Below, in pieces: positions 25,205 to 32,514 of a stretch of 33,800 nucleotides of DNA; positions within the stretch are counted from its first letter, which is position 1; each line of letters opens with the position of its first letter. The notes under the pieces are model-generated. The model was not told where the DNA came from and ran no database searches. It saw nothing but the letters and a program-made list of their open reading frames with translations. This DNA is from Nitrospirota bacterium. Its GTDB lineage: Bacteria > Nitrospirota > Thermodesulfovibrionia > Thermodesulfovibrionales > JdFR-85. The stretch spans positions 74,090 to 107,889 of the forward strand of contig JAADGG010000050.1 of the NCBI GenBank assembly GCA_013152485.1, given 5' to 3'. The translations under genes were made by a program, and so were the position numbers.

Positions 25205-26413
25205 CTATGCACCGAACTTCTTGAGCCTGCCTGAGTTGGCGAGTGCAAGGGGCAGGATATTGGTGGCGGGAATGATTCCGAGCTCTCCCCTCAGACACTC
25301 CCTCTCGGTGAATGCCTGGCTCAGTCCGCCCAGCACGTATGGAGAGTTCAGGAGTACCGGCACAGGGTGCCAACTGTGGGACTTCATCACGGAAGGGGTC
25401 GAGTGGTCTCCGGTTATGATCAGGACATCAGGATTCAGCTCCCGTATGGCCGGAAGATACGAGTCGAACTCCTCGAGCTTCCCTGCCTTGCCCTCGAAGT
25501 CCCCGTCCTCGCCGTAGGAGTCGACCTTTTTTATGTGGACGAAGAAGAAGTCGTAGTCTGCGAGGTTCTCCCGCATGAAGTCTATCTCTTCCTTTATGTC
25601 ACCATTGACGGGGGGCGTATCCATTCCTATAAGCCTCGCCAGCCCCCTGTACATCGGATACACGGCGATCGCGAGGGCCTTTAGACCAAAGACCTCTTCA
25701 AATGTCGGGATAGACGGCACCTGAGCAATGCCCCTCAACAGTATGAAGTTTGCCACATCCTCTCCCTTCAGTATCTCTCTCGCCCTGTCGACGAGCTTCT
25801 CTGCAATCCTTGCAACCCGTTCGGACTGATGGTTTGAGGGCACCGGCCTGAGCGGCGGCTTGCCTGTCTTCTGGGGATCGGTATCGTTGACCTCTGCCGA
25901 ACCCTCTTCAAGGGGTTCCGGGAACCTGAAGACCACGGCAAACCTGTATTCCATCCCATGTGTAAAGATGATCTCGGCCTCGTCTATACGATTTATCTCC
26001 TTCTGCAGTCTCTCCGTAAGTTTCCTGCCCTTCTCAGTGGGGATCCTGCCGGCACGCCTGTCCTTTATCAATCCTTCCTGAACGGTGGCATAGTTGCATC
26101 TGACGGCAACATCCGTGTTCTTCAGCTCAACGCCGAGACCGAGTGCTTCGAGCACACCCCGCCCTATCTGCCACCTGAGCGGGTCGTAGCCGAATATGCC
26201 GAGGTGCCCCGGACCGCTTCCAGGTGTAATCCCGTATGCGACCGGCATGTGCAACCCCGTCGCAGACGCCCTTGCAAGTGAATCGAGGTTTGGAGTCCTT
26301 GCCGTCTCGAGCTCTGTACGGCCATCCATCGGCAGCCCGCCGAGCCCGTCCAGGACGATCATGAAGATCTTGGTATTGTTTTTCTGTACAAGTCCCTTGA
26401 TTATATCCTGCAT
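25205..26413 (-). CDS. apgM: 2,3-bisphosphoglycerate-independent phosphoglycerate mutase, archaeal type
   Basis: Interconverts 3- and 2-phosphoglycerate in glycolysis/gluconeogenesis using an alkaline-phosphatase-like metal site. It has 402 residues, typical of the archaeal-type family (about 400) rather than the roughly 510 of GpmI. Visible are the metal ligand D22 (IVLDGLGG), catalytic Ser66 (PGSGPGHLGIFGYDP), D298 (KKVDSYGEDGDFEGK), D336-H337 (TGDHSTPS) and H349 (HSWHPVP). Where relatives usually have His (GHDGD) there is Glu302, an altered metal ligand. The gene begins 6 nt after the upstream membrane-protein gene. No other mutase is visible in the window. Confidence 0.92.
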   Translation of the reverse strand: MQDIIKGLVQKNNTKIFMIVLDGLGGLPMDGRTELETARTPNLDSLARASATGLHMPVAYGITPGSGPGHLGIFGYDPLRWQIGRGVLEALGLGVELKNTDVAVRCNYATVQEGLIKDRRAGRIPTEKGRKLTERLQKEINRIDEAEIIFTHGMEYRFAVVFRFPEPLEEGSAEVNDTDPQKTGKPPLRPVPSNHQSERVARIAEKLVDRAREILKGEDVANFILLRGIAQVPSIPTFEEVFGLKALAIAVYPMYRGLARLIGMDTPPVNGDIKEEIDFMRENLADYDFFFVHIKKVDSYGEDGDFEGKAGKLEEFDSYLPAIRELNPDVLIITGDHSTPSVMKSHSWHPVPVLLNSPYVLGGLSQAFTERECLRGELGIIPATNILPLALANSGRLKKFGA

Positions 26414-26419
26414 AGTGGC

Positions 26420-27157
26420 TTACCCCCCCTTCTGCCCGGTCAGTCCTTCCCTTGGAAACCCTGCTCCCCCTTCTTTGAACTGTTGGTATGCCTTTACAAA
26501 AACCACGTAAGTGTACCCCATGTAAGCGCCGGTGAATGCCATCGATGCGAGAAGACCGAGAAGGGAAAGCCGGCTCAGCACCACATTGAGGATCATCAGT
26601 AAGAAGCCTATGCCTATTATGGCGGCAAATAGCTTCAGTGTGTAGGAAAAGTTGCTCCTCACTATCTGCACGCTCCTCTTCATTGCATCGATGGGCCCCC
26701 TCTTTTCGAGCATAACAACCACAAAGGTGAACACAAATACAAAAGCAACGACCAGGCCGGGCACAAAGAACAACATAAAGCCGACAAGCAACAAGACTCC
26801 GAGAATAAGCCCGGCAACCGCAAGGCTTACTATCATCTCGTTGGCCCGGCCGAACCCGTAACCGATCGAGGTCTTTCCTTTATCACGGAGTTCCGTCATC
26901 ATGGAGGTCACCATCCCCTGAGCAAAACTGTAAAGTATCCACCCGATCACCGACAGGACGGACCTCGCCAGCACAAGGTTTGTCATCTCCTCCCCCGCAT
27001 TGCCCATTCCATCCGGCTCTGTCGCCGACATCCTGATCCCTATTATGAGGATCGAGAGGCAGCCGATGATGAAAGAGGCGATTACAGGAGGCATGATCAC
27101 GATGGTATGCTTCCTCGTCAGGCCCAAACTCTCCCTCAGCAAGTCACCTACGCCCAT
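26420..27157 (-). CDS. Multi-pass membrane protein of unknown function
   Basis: A 245-residue inner-membrane protein with about five or six hydrophobic helices (near 22-40, 62-82, 105-150 as two passes, 185-205, 210-230). It resembles the broad group of glycerophosphodiester-phosphodiesterase membrane-domain and DUF-type proteins with a conserved Arg/Lys loop (EKRGPIDAMKRSVQIVRSN) between helices. I do not recognise a specific family, and no catalytic motif is evident. It is first in the operon with apgM and the TatD/SAM gene. A small 25-codon frame overlaps its start and might control its translation. Confidence 0.7.
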   Translation of the reverse strand: MGVGDLLRESLGLTRKHTIVIMPPVIASFIIGCLSILIIGIRMSATEPDGMGNAGEEMTNLVLARSVLSVIGWILYSFAQGMVTSMMTELRDKGKTSIGYGFGRANEMIVSLAVAGLILGVLLLVGFMLFFVPGLVVAFVFVFTFVVVMLEKRGPIDAMKRSVQIVRSNFSYTLKLFAAIIGIGFLLMILNVVLSRLSLLGLLASMAFTGAYMGYTYVVFVKAYQQFKEGGAGFPREGLTGQKGG

Positions 27158-27221
27158 GGGTTCTCTCTCTCAGACAATGTTCGTCTCCTTGGATTCCCGG
27201 GTTGTCAAAACAGCCCGCCAT
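27144..27221 (-). CDS. Possible 25-residue leader peptide overlapping the membrane-protein start
   Basis: ATG 27221 is preceded by AGAGGAG at a 5-nt spacing, the strongest ribosome site on this transcript. It opens a frame that stops at TGA 27144-27146, 14 nt past the start codon of the next gene and in a different frame. It lies downstream of the promoter at 27261-27290. It could be a coupled leader peptide. It resembles no protein I know. Confidence 0.3.
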   Translation of the reverse strand: MAGCFDNPGIQGDEHCLRERTHGRR

Positions 27222-27260
27222 TACTTCTCCTCTTTCAGAAGACACCAGCAGGTGAATTGA

Positions 27261-27290
27261 ATAATATCAGTTTGCTCCGAACGGTGTCAA
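27261..27290 (-). promoter_or_regulatory. Promoter of the membrane protein-apgM-tatD/SAM operon
   Basis: Minus strand: consensus TTGACA (27290-27285), an 18-bp spacer and TATTAT (27266-27261). The expected start is near 27254, leaving a leader of about 97 nt that contains the small frame at 27144-27221. Confidence 0.65.
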
Positions 27291-27389
27291 TCTCGACATG
27301 GACAGCCCTGAAACTGCCGCCGTCATAACCATGACCGCTCCGGTGCAGTATTGAACGCACAACTGCATTATCCGTCCCGGCTTTTAGGG

Positions 27390-27395
27390 TATAAT
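27390..27395 (+). promoter_or_regulatory. -10 element upstream of rsmA
   Basis: A perfect TATAAT. The -35 region (about 27367-27372, ATTATC) is weak. Expected transcription from about 27402 rules out the longer rsmA frame starting at 27351. Confidence 0.5.
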
Positions 27396-27428
27396 GTAGT
27401 AACCACGACAAAAGCGAGAGGTGCCGCA

Positions 27429-28232
27429 TTGAGGAAACGCAGACTCGGACAACACTATCTCTTCGACCGATCCATACTGGCAAGACTGATGGAGGCCGCA
27501 GAGCTCTCACCAGAGGACACCGTGGTGGAGATAGGCCCCGGCAAGGGGCACCTCACGCTGATGTTGTCAGAAAAGGCAAGGGAGGTCGTGGCCATCGAGC
27601 TCGACCCGTATCTATGTGAAGAGCTCAAGAGGAAGGTCCGTACAGTAAAGAACATACGGCTCTTCTGTGGAGACGCCCTGAAGTATCCGTACCACACTCT
27701 CGCGCCGTTCAAGGTGGTGGCCAATATCCCCTACTATATAACAACACCGATACTCTTCAGGCTGCTCGCCCACAGGGACAGACTCCTGTCTGCCACACTC
27801 ACGGTCCAGAAGGAGGTGGCCGAAAGAATAGTGGCCCCTCCAGGAGGAAAGGACTACGGGGTGCTGTCGCTCATGATCCAGTACTATGCCGACGCCGCCA
27901 TAGTATTCCGTATATCAAAGAAGGCGTTCAAGCCCCCGCCGAAAGTGGACTCCGCAGTGGTTCATCTCAGGATCCTGGCTGAACCGCGCGTCTCCGTCGC
28001 TGACGAGAGGATATTCTTCAGGGTGATCAAGACGGCTTTCTCACAAAGGAGAAAGACCCTTGCCAACTCTCTCAGGCCGATGGGAGAAGACATCAAGGAC
28101 GTCCTGCTTGCTGCAGGGATCGATCCCCGCAGAAGGCCCGAGACACTGAGCATGGAAGAGTTCGCCATGATAACCGACGCATTCGTTCAATCCGGGCTCC
28201 AGCGCAAAAACAAGCCTGTGACAAGTGAGTGA
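27429..28232 (+). CDS. rsmA: 16S rRNA dimethyladenosine transferase RsmA (KsgA)
   Basis: Dimethylates two adjacent adenosines near the 3' end of 16S rRNA during small-subunit maturation. With a TTG start at 27429 (AGAGG 7 nt upstream) it has 268 residues, the family norm. It begins RKRRLGQHYLFD as relatives do. The SAM site is VVEIGPGKGHLT, followed by AIELDPYL and GDAL. The catalytic motif is ANIPYYITTP (NIPY in place of the usual NLPY). The C-terminal domain has FKPPPKVDSAVVHL and FSQRRKTLANSL. A longer frame from 27351 starts upstream of the promoter and is not supported. Confidence 0.95.
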   Translation: MRKRRLGQHYLFDRSILARLMEAAELSPEDTVVEIGPGKGHLTLMLSEKAREVVAIELDPYLCEELKRKVRTVKNIRLFCGDALKYPYHTLAPFKVVANIPYYITTPILFRLLAHRDRLLSATLTVQKEVAERIVAPPGGKDYGVLSLMIQYYADAAIVFRISKKAFKPPPKVDSAVVHLRILAEPRVSVADERIFFRVIKTAFSQRRKTLANSLRPMGEDIKDVLLAAGIDPRRRPETLSMEEFAMITDAFVQSGLQRKNKPVTSE

Positions 28233-28236
28233 ACGG

Positions 28237-28253
28237 ATCACGGCAACCGTGAT
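28237..28253 (+). terminator. Hairpin after rsmA
   Basis: ATCACGG-CAA-CCGTGAT, a perfect 7-bp stem with a 3-nt loop just after the rsmA stop, between convergent genes. There is no T-tract, so it is a weak terminator or an RNA-end stabiliser at best. Confidence 0.35.
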
Positions 28254-28306
28254 GTCGAACAAGGAGTCTGCCGCATTGAGACAGTCCCGAAGCCCGACGT
28301 GTAGAT

Positions 28307-28774
28307 TCAATCCGTCTCACAGGGAGGGATCCTGCTCCTCAATGCCTTCATCCTCTCATCCGTGAGTTCAGGCTTCACTGCATAGTCCGCAAGTGCATAT
28401 TCGTCCTTCTTCTTGATCAGGAGCCACTCGTTCTTCCTCCCCCTCAGCCTCGTCAGGACGAATCCCCCCTTCAGCTTCCTACCCCTCAGGACAAACTCCA
28501 ACCTTCCCGCCTCCGGACTCCCGGCCGTGATTTCACATTCTCCCGAGTCCCATATCAGCACGGGTCCGGCACCATAATGGCCTTCGGGAATTATGCCTTC
28601 AAACTTTCCGTACTCGATCGGATGGTCATCGACCATTATCGCGAGCCTCTTGTCCTTTGGAGACATTGAAGGCCCTTTCGGGACGGCCCAGGACTTCAAC
28701 ACCCCGTCCATCTCGAGCCTGAAGTCATAGTGGAGGCGCTTCGAGTGATGTTCGTGTACAACGAATACTGACAT
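28307..28774 (-). CDS. Stand-alone LigD-type 3'-phosphoesterase domain protein
   Basis: Matches the 3'-phosphoesterase module of DNA ligase D, a manganese enzyme that removes a 3'-phosphate or 3'-ribonucleotide from nucleic-acid ends. The catalytic set is present: [13 protein letters not shown] (the first His, the LHYD His and Asp) and [24 protein letters not shown] follows. At about 155 residues it is only this module, with no ligase or polymerase in the window. I take the start at ATG 28774 ([10 protein letters not shown]); a frame from 28789 adds five residues and neither has a ribosome site. A TATTAT at 28785-28780 may be its -10. It diverges from archease-rtcB. Confidence 0.88.
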   Translation of the reverse strand: MSVFVVHEHHSKRLHYDFRLEMDGVLKSWAVPKGPSMSPKDKRLAIMVDDHPIEYGKFEGIIPEGHYGAGPVLIWDSGECEITAGSPEAGRLEFVLRGRKLKGGFVLTRLRGRKNEWLLIKKKDEYALADYAVKPELTDERMKALRSRIPPCETD

Positions 28775-28823
28775 GGAATATAATAGCATTTGAAGCCCTT
28801 TTCGGGAGCAGGGCAGCCCTGGA

Positions 28824-28852
28824 TTGACATCCTCGCAGGCTGGTGTTAATAT
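28824..28852 (+). promoter_or_regulatory. Promoter of the archease-rtcB operon
   Basis: Consensus TTGACA (28824-28829), an exact 17-bp spacer and TAATAT (28847-28852). The expected start is near 28859. It removes GTG 28853 as a possible archease start. Confidence 0.7.
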
Positions 28853-28915
28853 GTGGATAGACTGCGGGAGGCGTTACCCTGCGAGGCTGCAACGAGTGAA
28901 GTTCCGGGACTGCAC

Positions 28916-29338
28916 ATGATGAACCGTAGATTCGAGATTCTTGACATATCCGGAGACGTGGGACTGAGGGTCGAGGGCCGGAGCCTCGAGGATCTCTTCA
29001 TGAACAGCGCCCTCGGACTCTACAGCCTCATCACCGACCTCTCGGGTGTCGAACCTTCGGACTCGATCGCCGTAAGGCTCGAGAGCGAGTCGCTCGATCG
29101 CCTCTTTGTCGGGTGGCTCAATGAGTTGATCTTCCGATTCGACACCTACGGTTTCATCGGCAAGGAGGTCCGGATCAACAGTATCAACGAAAACAGGCTC
29201 GAGGCGGACATAAGAGGCGAGGAGTTCGATCCCGAAAGACACGAAAGGGGACTCCTGGTGAAAGCCGCCACATACCATAACCTCGTGATCGGGAAAAAGG
29301 ACGGCATCTGGACTGCCGAGGTGGTGCTCGACATATAG
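28916..29338 (+). CDS. Archease, activator of RtcB RNA ligase
   Basis: A 140-residue metal-binding protein that speeds guanylylation and turnover of RtcB. Similarity to archaeal archease runs end to end: DVGLRVEGRSLEDLF, then RHERGLLVKAATYHNLVIGKKDGIW, ending VVLDI with the conserved terminal Asp. The usual N-terminal HTAD is ISGD here, so the His is lost while the Asp remains. The start is ATG 28916 (or 28919), because the promoter lies over the earlier GTG and relatives begin here; no clear ribosome site. rtcB follows after 115 nt on the same strand. Confidence 0.9.
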   Translation: MMNRRFEILDISGDVGLRVEGRSLEDLFMNSALGLYSLITDLSGVEPSDSIAVRLESESLDRLFVGWLNELIFRFDTYGFIGKEVRINSINENRLEADIRGEEFDPERHERGLLVKAATYHNLVIGKKDGIWTAEVVLDI

Positions 29339-29453
29339 CGGGATGACGGCGAGTATCCGAGACATTTACGCCGGTTACTCAACAACCGTTGTTTCCTGGA
29401 AAAGATCCGTTACTGCAGCGAAGACATCCTCGACATAAAGCAGGAGTGACCAT

Positions 29454-30896
29454 ATGGCGGAAGGATTGAGAAGAATAGACGAAACGCGGCTGGAGGTTCC
29501 GAAGGGCTATACCGGTGGAATGCTTGTCGGAGGGATCATATATCTGGACAGGGAGCTCGAGGCCTTCCTCGAAGAGGGAGCCGTAAGACAGGTCGCAAAT
29601 GTGGCCACGCTTCCCGGCATAGTAAAGAGGTCCCTTGCCATGCCGGATATCCATACGGGCTACGGCTTTGCAATCGGCGGGGTGGCTGCCTTTGACCTGG
29701 AAAGCGGCATAGTCTCTCCGGGCGGCGTGGGTTACGACATAAACTGCGGGGTCCGTCTGATCCGCAGCAACCTCACGCGTACTGAAATCCTTCCCCGGAT
29801 GAAAGAACTCGTTGTGAGGCTCTACAATGAGGTCCCTTCCGGCGTCGGCTCCAAGGGCAGGCTGAGGCTGACGAGAGAGGAGGAGAGGGTGATTCTCATG
29901 AAAGGGGCCCGCTGGGCGGTCGAACGGGGCTACGGCACCACGGAAGACCTCGAGAGGACTGAATCCGGCGGGTCGATGGACGGTGCAGACCCCTCACTGG
30001 TAAGTGACAGGGCCTTCGAGCGAGGCAGGGCGCAACAGGGCACGCTCGGCTCCGGCAATCACTTCCTCGAGATACAGTACGTTGCAGAGATCTACGACGA
30101 GAAGGCAGCCGGCATGCTCGGACTGTTTCAGGACCAGATAACGGTAATGATCCACACGGGGTCACGGGGGCTTGGACACCAGGTATGCACGGACTATCTC
30201 GAGGTGATGGAAAGGGCCGTCAGGAAGTATGGAATTACACTGCCGGACAAGGAACTCGCATGTGCCCCTGTAAACAGCCCCGAGGGCCGGGACTACCTCT
30301 CGGCCATGAAGGCTGCGGCAAACTACGCTTGGGCCAACAGGCAATGCATAATGCACTGGACCATGGAAGCGCTCATGAAGGTTATGCAGGCATCCGCGGA
30401 AGAGCTGGGCCTGAAGCTCGTCTATGATGTCGCCCACAACATAGCAAAGATAGAGGAGCATACGGTCGACGGTGTCAGGAAGAGGCTGATGGTCCACAGG
30501 AAGGGGGCCACGCGGGCCTTTCCGCCGGGTCATCCCGAACTCCCCGAGGTTTACAGGGAGCTGGGCCAGCCCGTCCTGATCCCCGGAGACATGGGAAGGG
30601 CGTCTTTCGTCCTGACCGGCACTGAACGGGCCATGGAAGAGACCTTCGGCTCCACATGCCACGGCGCCGGCAGGGTGATGTCGAGGCACCAGGCGATAAG
30701 GCAGGCGAAGGGCCGCGCCATATGGCGGGAGATGGAGGATGCAGGGATAATCGTTATGAGCGCAGGCAAACGGACTCTTGCCGAGGAGATGTCAGAGGCA
30801 TACAAGGATGTATCAAACGTCGTGGACGTGGTGCACAGGGCGGGCATCTCCAGAAAGGTGGCGAAGCTGAGACCGCTCGGCGTGGTGAAGGGATAG
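29454..30896 (+). CDS. rtcB: RNA-splicing ligase RtcB
   Basis: Joins RNA 2',3'-cyclic phosphate or 3'-phosphate ends to 5'-OH ends using GTP and Mn. It has 480 residues, normal length. Metal and guanylylation residues are visible in order: GVGYDINCGVRL (Asp, Cys), GSGNHFLEIQ, IHTGSRGLGHQ, DVAHNIAK and STCHGAGRVMSR, whose His takes the GMP. The ATG has AGGAG 7 nt upstream. It is cotranscribed with archease, the pairing found across bacteria and archaea. Likely roles are tRNA or rRNA repair after damage by toxin nucleases, as no intron-containing tRNA is visible here (inference). Confidence 0.97.
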   Translation: MAEGLRRIDETRLEVPKGYTGGMLVGGIIYLDRELEAFLEEGAVRQVANVATLPGIVKRSLAMPDIHTGYGFAIGGVAAFDLESGIVSPGGVGYDINCGVRLIRSNLTRTEILPRMKELVVRLYNEVPSGVGSKGRLRLTREEERVILMKGARWAVERGYGTTEDLERTESGGSMDGADPSLVSDRAFERGRAQQGTLGSGNHFLEIQYVAEIYDEKAAGMLGLFQDQITVMIHTGSRGLGHQVCTDYLEVMERAVRKYGITLPDKELACAPVNSPEGRDYLSAMKAAANYAWANRQCIMHWTMEALMKVMQASAEELGLKLVYDVAHNIAKIEEHTVDGVRKRLMVHRKGATRAFPPGHPELPEVYRELGQPVLIPGDMGRASFVLTGTERAMEETFGSTCHGAGRVMSRHQAIRQAKGRAIWREMEDAGIIVMSAGKRTLAEEMSEAYKDVSNVVDVVHRAGISRKVAKLRPLGVVKG

Positions 30897-30944
30897 GCGC
30901 GGGATGGAAAGGGGAGCGCTTCCCTGGACGGACATCTGTCCAAT

Positions 30945-30974
30945 TTGACAATGAAAGCCCCGTTAGGATATGAT
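30945..30974 (+). promoter_or_regulatory. Promoter of the initiator tRNA gene
   Basis: Consensus TTGACA (30945-30950), an 18-bp spacer and TATGAT (30969-30974). Predicted transcription starts within a base or two of the tRNA 5' end. Confidence 0.65.
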
Positions 30975-30981
30975 AGTAGCC

Positions 30982-31058
<77 letters not shown>

Positions 31059-31270
31059 AAACCCGTCACACATGTTGTCTGCAAATCCCTGACATAGCTG
31101 CTGATCCCTCTTGAACGGTCACTTCTCTACCCGTCCCTTTGTTCCTACTGCTCAAAACCCTCTTCCGCTCTCATGGAACGACATGGCTTCCAGCATCTCC
31201 GATCAACCAGCCACAGGCTGCATCGCCTTTCATTTCGTCATTGTCGATTCCCGGGGGAATTTCGGACAGA
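31059..31270. other. Intergenic region between tRNA-fMet and the hflK promoter
   Basis: No gene is supported between the tRNA and the hflK promoter. A plus-strand frame at 31111-31323 has no ribosome site, no recognisable domain and runs through the hflK promoter. No clear tRNA terminator is visible. Confidence 0.4.
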
Positions 31271-31299
31271 TTGACAAAACCACAGGGTACGGTTACAAT
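31271..31299 (+). promoter_or_regulatory. Promoter of hflK-hflC
   Basis: Consensus TTGACA (31271-31276), an exact 17-bp spacer and TACAAT (31294-31299). It predicts a long 5' leader of about 225 nt before hflK. Confidence 0.7.
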
Positions 31300-31444
31300 G
31301 AACTGTACATATCCTGTCACTGAGAAAGGGTGGTTTCACGTAACAGCCCGTCATCCTTGATTCCGGGGGGATAAACGGCGGCTCTGATCAATCTTCACCG
31401 TCACGATCAAATGTTCATGCTTTGCAGCAGCCGGATCCGGGGCT

Positions 31445-31480
31445 GAAAGGCCGTGTCACACCGACAACAGGGGGCCTTTC
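31445..31480 (+). promoter_or_regulatory. Hairpin in the hflK 5' leader
   Basis: GAAAGGCC (31445-31452) and GGCCTTTC (31473-31480) form an 8-bp stem with a 20-nt loop, about 50 nt before the hflK start. It matches no riboswitch class I know; the role is unknown. Confidence 0.3.
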
Positions 31481-31530
31481 CTGCTTGGATCCCGGCGCAG
31501 ACTCAATAAACTAAGAGGGGGTAACGGCTC

Positions 31531-32514
31531 ATGGAGCAAAAAGTACCGTTTGATCTGAAAGACTTACGTCCGCCCAAAATCAACGTCAAAACAGTTGCGG
31601 GCGTCGCGGCCGCAATCCTGCTTGGAATCCTTCTGTTCTCCTCCTACTTCACCGTGGATACGGAAGAGGTCGGAGTCGTCCTGAGGTTCGGAAAATTCGT
31701 CCGCACGGTCAATCCAGGACTGAACTTCAAGATGCCCTTTGGGATCGAGAAGGTCTACAAGGTACCCGTCGAGCGGCAACTGAAGCTCGAGCTCGGGTTC
31801 CGAACGACCAAGCCCGGGATCAGGACCGAGTACTCCTCCAAAAAATACCAGGAGGAATCCTTGATGTTGACTGGAGACCTGAATGCCGCTGAAGTGGAAT
31901 GGATCGTACAGTACCGGATCAAGGACCCCTACAAGTTCCTGTTCCGCGTGAGAAACGCCGTGGGGACGTTCCGCGACATCAACGAGGCCGTCATGCGTGA
32001 GGTCGTCGGAGATCGCACGGTGGACGAGGTCCTCACAGTCGGCCGCCAGGAGATTGCAAGCACGGTTACCCTGAAAGTTCAGCAGTTGTGTGACCAGTAC
32101 GAGACAGGGATAAAGGTGGAACAGGTGGTGCTTCAGGACGTGAACCCCCCTGAACCCGTGAAACCCGCCTTCAACGAAGTCAACGAGGCCCAGCAGGAGC
32201 GCGAGAAACTCATCAACCAGGCCCTGTCCGAATACAACAAGGTGATCCCGAGGGCGAGGGGCGAGGCGGAGAGGACCATCGAGAAGGCGAAGGGATATGC
32301 GCTTGAACGCGTCAACAACGCACGAGGTGAGGCTGCAAAGTTCAACTCCGTGTTCAAGGAGTACATGAAGGCAAAAGAGGTGACTCGTCAGCGTATATAC
32401 CTCGAGACAATGAACGATGTCATGCAGAAGGTCGGAAGGAAGTTGATAACAGATGAGGATGTCACGGGAATACTGCCCCTGTTCCAGCTCGAAAAGGGAG
32501 GTACCGGAAAATGA
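31531..32514 (+). CDS. hflK: HflK, SPFH-family subunit of the FtsH-associated membrane complex
   Basis: Inner-membrane protein (one helix, about residues 22-42) with a large periplasmic SPFH/band-7 domain. In E. coli it assembles with HflC into a cage around FtsH protease. The pattern SSYFTVDTEEVGVVLRFGKFVRTVNPGLNFKMPFGIEKV is typical. A charged coiled-coil stretch (about 215-290, with EAQQEREKLINQA and RARGEAERTIEKAKGYA) follows. The N-terminus is shorter and less Gly-rich than in E. coli. GAGGGGG lies about 9 nt before the ATG. Its stop overlaps hflC by 4 nt. Confidence 0.93.
   Translation: MEQKVPFDLKDLRPPKINVKTVAGVAAAILLGILLFSSYFTVDTEEVGVVLRFGKFVRTVNPGLNFKMPFGIEKVYKVPVERQLKLELGFRTTKPGIRTEYSSKKYQEESLMLTGDLNAAEVEWIVQYRIKDPYKFLFRVRNAVGTFRDINEAVMREVVGDRTVDEVLTVGRQEIASTVTLKVQQLCDQYETGIKVEQVVLQDVNPPEPVKPAFNEVNEAQQEREKLINQALSEYNKVIPRARGEAERTIEKAKGYALERVNNARGEAAKFNSVFKEYMKAKEVTRQRIYLETMNDVMQKVGRKLITDEDVTGILPLFQLEKGGTGK

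Noticed and set aside
27351-27428. Earlier TTG start for rsmA
   Set aside because: It lies upstream of TATAAT 27390-27395; the extra residues do not resemble the family, and TTG 27429 has a ribosome site.
28853-28918. Earlier GTG start for archease
   Set aside because: It overlaps the -10 box and lies before the predicted transcription start; relatives begin near 28916.
31111-31323. 70-codon plus-strand frame between the tRNA and hflK
   Set aside because: No ribosome site, and it runs through the hflK promoter.
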